In this document: in pieces, positions 7,394-8,523 of the stretch
Layout: each line of letters begins with the position of its first letter
Position numbering within the stretch: the stretch's first letter is position 1
NCBI GenBank assembly: GCA_913009515.1
Contig: CAJVYO010000062.1
Location: forward strand, 1-8,523
Direction of reading: 5' to 3'
Source of the DNA: an uncultured Methylococcaceae bacterium
GTDB taxonomy: Bacteria > Pseudomonadota > Gammaproteobacteria > Methylococcales > Methylomonadaceae
DNA: 8,523 bases
The notes under the pieces: model-generated
Databases searched by the model: none
The model's input: the letters and a program-made list of their open reading frames with translations, nothing else
Told to the model about the DNA's origin: nothing
Translations under genes and position numbers: made by a program

Positions 7394-7451
7394 AAGCGGC
7401 AAGCGAATAAACAACAGATTTAATGTGTTAGAGTGCAAGTGTAAGTGATGC

Positions 7452-7976
7452 CTAAAAACAATCGCCTAATTCAATGGCTATTTGTTGGCAATCAAACCAA
7501 ATATTGGGGTAATAATAGCGAATCATAAAACGTAATATATACTCATAATACGCCAAGACGATTAAATACCGACAGAGATAAGTGATGAGCTGATGCGTCT
7601 GATTGTATGAACAACGCCAGACCGAAACAGTCCACCAGATGAGCGGAATTGCCAGAATAACCAAGGTCATAAACCAGCTAGAGATAGTATAACGTATCAT
7701 CTCAGCACGATAATCAATATAAAAAAGTACACTGTTGAATATCACAAAAAAAGGTAAAAAAGCCCGTAGGAGGGATAGTCGCCCTAACCAAGCAGCGTGA
7801 ATATACATATAGATACCAGCCCCTATGGGTTTATGAGTGTTATCAGCGATAGACTGGTTATCTTTAGCGGTTGCCAGGTAAATGGCATACGCAGTTATCA
7901 GTAAAATGACACCCGCTTCGAGTGGACTAATGACAGTGGTAAAAGCAAAGAAGGCAGCTAAGGTATTGATGAGCAT
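7452..7976 (-). CDS. Unrecognised integral membrane protein
   Basis: I do not recognise this protein with certainty. Its 174 residues are strongly hydrophobic, with four likely membrane segments at about 19-36, 72-91, 97-120 and 130-150, and there is no cleavable signal peptide. The stretch IWWTVSVWRCSYN (113-125) resembles a motif (W-x-V-x-V-W-R-C-x-x-N) that I recall from poorly characterised proteobacterial membrane proteins; that likeness is from memory and unproven. Several aromatic residues follow it (YYEYILRF, IRYYYPNIW). Four cysteines (122, 135, 163, 173) lie in the second half. The gene is convergent with the sensor phosphatase operon and divergent from the lipoprotein gene. The ATG at 7976 has no Shine-Dalgarno sequence; a 16-bp palindrome begins 2 bases upstream. 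Membrane location is well supported; function is unknown. Confidence 0.7.
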   Translation of the reverse strand: MLINTLAAFFAFTTVISPLEAGVILLITAYAIYLATAKDNQSIADNTHKPIGAGIYMYIHAAWLGRLSLLRAFLPFFVIFNSVLFYIDYRAEMIRYTISSWFMTLVILAIPLIWWTVSVWRCSYNQTHQLITYLCRYLIVLAYYEYILRFMIRYYYPNIWFDCQQIAIELGDCF

Positions 7977-7978
7977 TG

Positions 7979-7994
7979 TTTATACCGGTATAAA
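7979..7994. promoter_or_regulatory. Perfect 16-bp palindrome, possible operator
   Basis: TTTATACCGGTATAAA is identical on both strands and lies 2 bases upstream of the start codon of the minus-strand membrane protein gene, downstream of its candidate promoter. A dimeric repressor bound here could block transcription or initiation. As RNA it would have no loop, so a DNA site is more likely than a hairpin. No binding protein can be named. Confidence 0.4.
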
Positions 7995-8013
7995 TTAAAA
8001 GTGCATAAGTGCT

Positions 8014-8042
8014 AATGTAGGCGAATCGGGTTCTTTTATCAA
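8014..8042 (-). promoter_or_regulatory. Candidate sigma-70 promoter of the membrane protein gene
   Basis: On the minus strand TTGATA (8042-8037, 5 of 6 to consensus) and TACATT (8019-8014, 4 of 6) are spaced by 17 bases. Transcription would start near 8007 and give a leader of about 30 bases that includes the palindrome at 7979-7994. Confidence 0.45.
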
Positions 8043-8045
8043 TGA

Positions 8046-8074
8046 TTGCTGATACAATTTCAAGATCCTATAAT
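8046..8074 (+). promoter_or_regulatory. Candidate sigma-70 promoter of the lipoprotein gene
   Basis: TTGCTG (8046-8051, 3 of 6) is followed after 17 bases by a perfect TATAAT (8069-8074). Transcription would start near 8081, which supports the ATG at 8095 as the real start. Its -35 box lies 3 bases from that of the opposing promoter, making a compact back-to-back pair. A second CCTATAATT, a 17-bp-spaced copy, occurs at 8084-8092 but is too close to the ATG to serve as a -10 box for it. Confidence 0.5.
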
Positions 8075-8094
8075 TGATAAAGACCTATAATTTT

Positions 8095-8484
8095 ATGAAA
8101 AAAACGGTTATCTTTTTATTTACTTTTTCGTTATTAACCAGTCTAACAGGTTGTGGCACGGTTCTTTATCCAGAAAGAATCGGGCAACGCAATGGACATC
8201 TTGATTCAAGAATCGTTATTTTAGATGGATTAGGGCTTATTCTTGGTGTCGTACCGGGTGTTGTTGCTTTTATCGTTGATTTTGCAAATGGGACTATCTA
8301 TTTACCCAAAGGACAGCGGGCTACTTTAAATAATGACGAATTAAAGGCGATAGCGACGTTAGATGGGGAAATTAATATCAAAATTTTATCTGACATCATG
8401 CAAAAAAAATTACCTAATAAAGCTATTAATAGTCAAAAATTGATTGTATCTAAGTTATCATCGACTCAACATTTGCCCTTTTAA
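8095..8484 (+). CDS. Small conserved lipoprotein of unknown function
   Basis: From the ATG at 8095 this encodes 129 residues. The first 19 form a lipoprotein signal peptide (KK, hydrophobic core, lipobox LTGC with the lipidated Cys at 20). The residue after Cys is Gly, not Asp, so sorting to the outer membrane is likely. The mature part contains YPERIGQRNGHLDSRIVILDG, a hydrophobic segment LGLILGVVPGVVAFIVDF and GTIYLPKGQ. That pattern (YPE-x-x-GQ, LDG-x-G, PGV-x-AF-x-VDF-x-x-GTIYLP) is familiar from small proteobacterial lipoproteins and faintly recalls YceK/YidQ (DUF1375), but I cannot assign it firmly. A TTG at 8074 would add seven residues in frame, but it lies upstream of the predicted transcription start and weakens the signal peptide, so the ATG is preferred. 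Confidence 0.75.
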   Translation: MKKTVIFLFTFSLLTSLTGCGTVLYPERIGQRNGHLDSRIVILDGLGLILGVVPGVVAFIVDFANGTIYLPKGQRATLNNDELKAIATLDGEINIKILSDIMQKKLPNKAINSQKLIVSKLSSTQHLPF

Positions 8485-8508
8485 ATTTAAAACTCATAGA
8501 GAATAAGA

Positions 8509-8523
8509 ATGAACATTAAAGTA
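8509..8523 (+). CDS. Start of a further reading frame, cut by the window edge
   Basis: An ATG at 8509 opens MNIKV and runs off the window. It lies 24 bases after the lipoprotein stop, with AGAGA at 8498-8502 giving a fair ribosome binding site 6 bases upstream, so it may be cotranscribed with the lipoprotein. Five codons are too few to suggest a product. Confidence 0.4.

Noticed and set aside
7383..7410. Possible hairpin GCTTG/CAAGC after the phosphatase gene
   Set aside because: The stem is only 5 bp around a loop of about 15 bases and has no T-run, so it is not a credible terminator. No other terminator was seen between the two convergent genes.
8074..8094. TTG start giving a seven-residue longer lipoprotein
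   Set aside because: It falls inside the perfect TATAAT box region and upstream of the predicted transcription start; the ATG at 8095 gives a standard 19-residue lipoprotein signal peptide.

Overview
The window looks like chromosomal DNA from an AT-rich gammaproteobacterium. The evidence is a gammaproteobacterial-type CysI amino terminus, an NhaD antiporter, outer-membrane and lipoprotein genes of a Gram-negative cell, and strong A/T preference at third codon positions throughout. A more exact lineage (for example Methylococcales or Thiotrichales) is only a guess. I see no mobile element, CRISPR array, tRNA or rRNA.

Layout, left to right. Positions 1-472 (minus) carry the 5' part of cysI, the sulfite reductase hemoprotein, cut by the window edge. 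A 143-bp divergent spacer separates it from nhaD (616-1989, plus), a Na+/H+ antiporter with a TTG start and a good ribosome binding site. A clear rho-independent terminator (2029-2064) closes nhaD. Then come three tightly packed plus-strand genes: a YfiR/DUF4154 periplasmic protein (2085-2615), a TonB-dependent outer-membrane receptor (2615-4957, overlapping its neighbour by 1 base) and an 810-residue inner-membrane sensor phosphatase (4961-7393) with a CHASE8-like periplasmic domain, HAMP, two PAS domains and a SpoIIE/PP2C catalytic domain. Convergent to these is an unrecognised membrane protein (7452-7976, minus). It is divergent from a small conserved lipoprotein (8095-8484, plus), and a further reading frame appears to begin at 8509.

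The main point of interest is the three-gene cassette. The first and third genes resemble the YfiR-YfiN pair, in which a periplasmic inhibitor controls a CHASE8-HAMP membrane sensor. Here the sensor's cytoplasmic output is a protein phosphatase instead of the GGDEF diguanylate cyclase of YfiN, and the outer-membrane partner encoded in the operon is a TonB-dependent receptor instead of YfiB. The arrangement suggests a signalling route from outer membrane to periplasm to inner membrane that ends in dephosphorylation of an unidentified protein encoded elsewhere. The protein families are read from sequence motifs; the pathway is inference from gene order and domain content.
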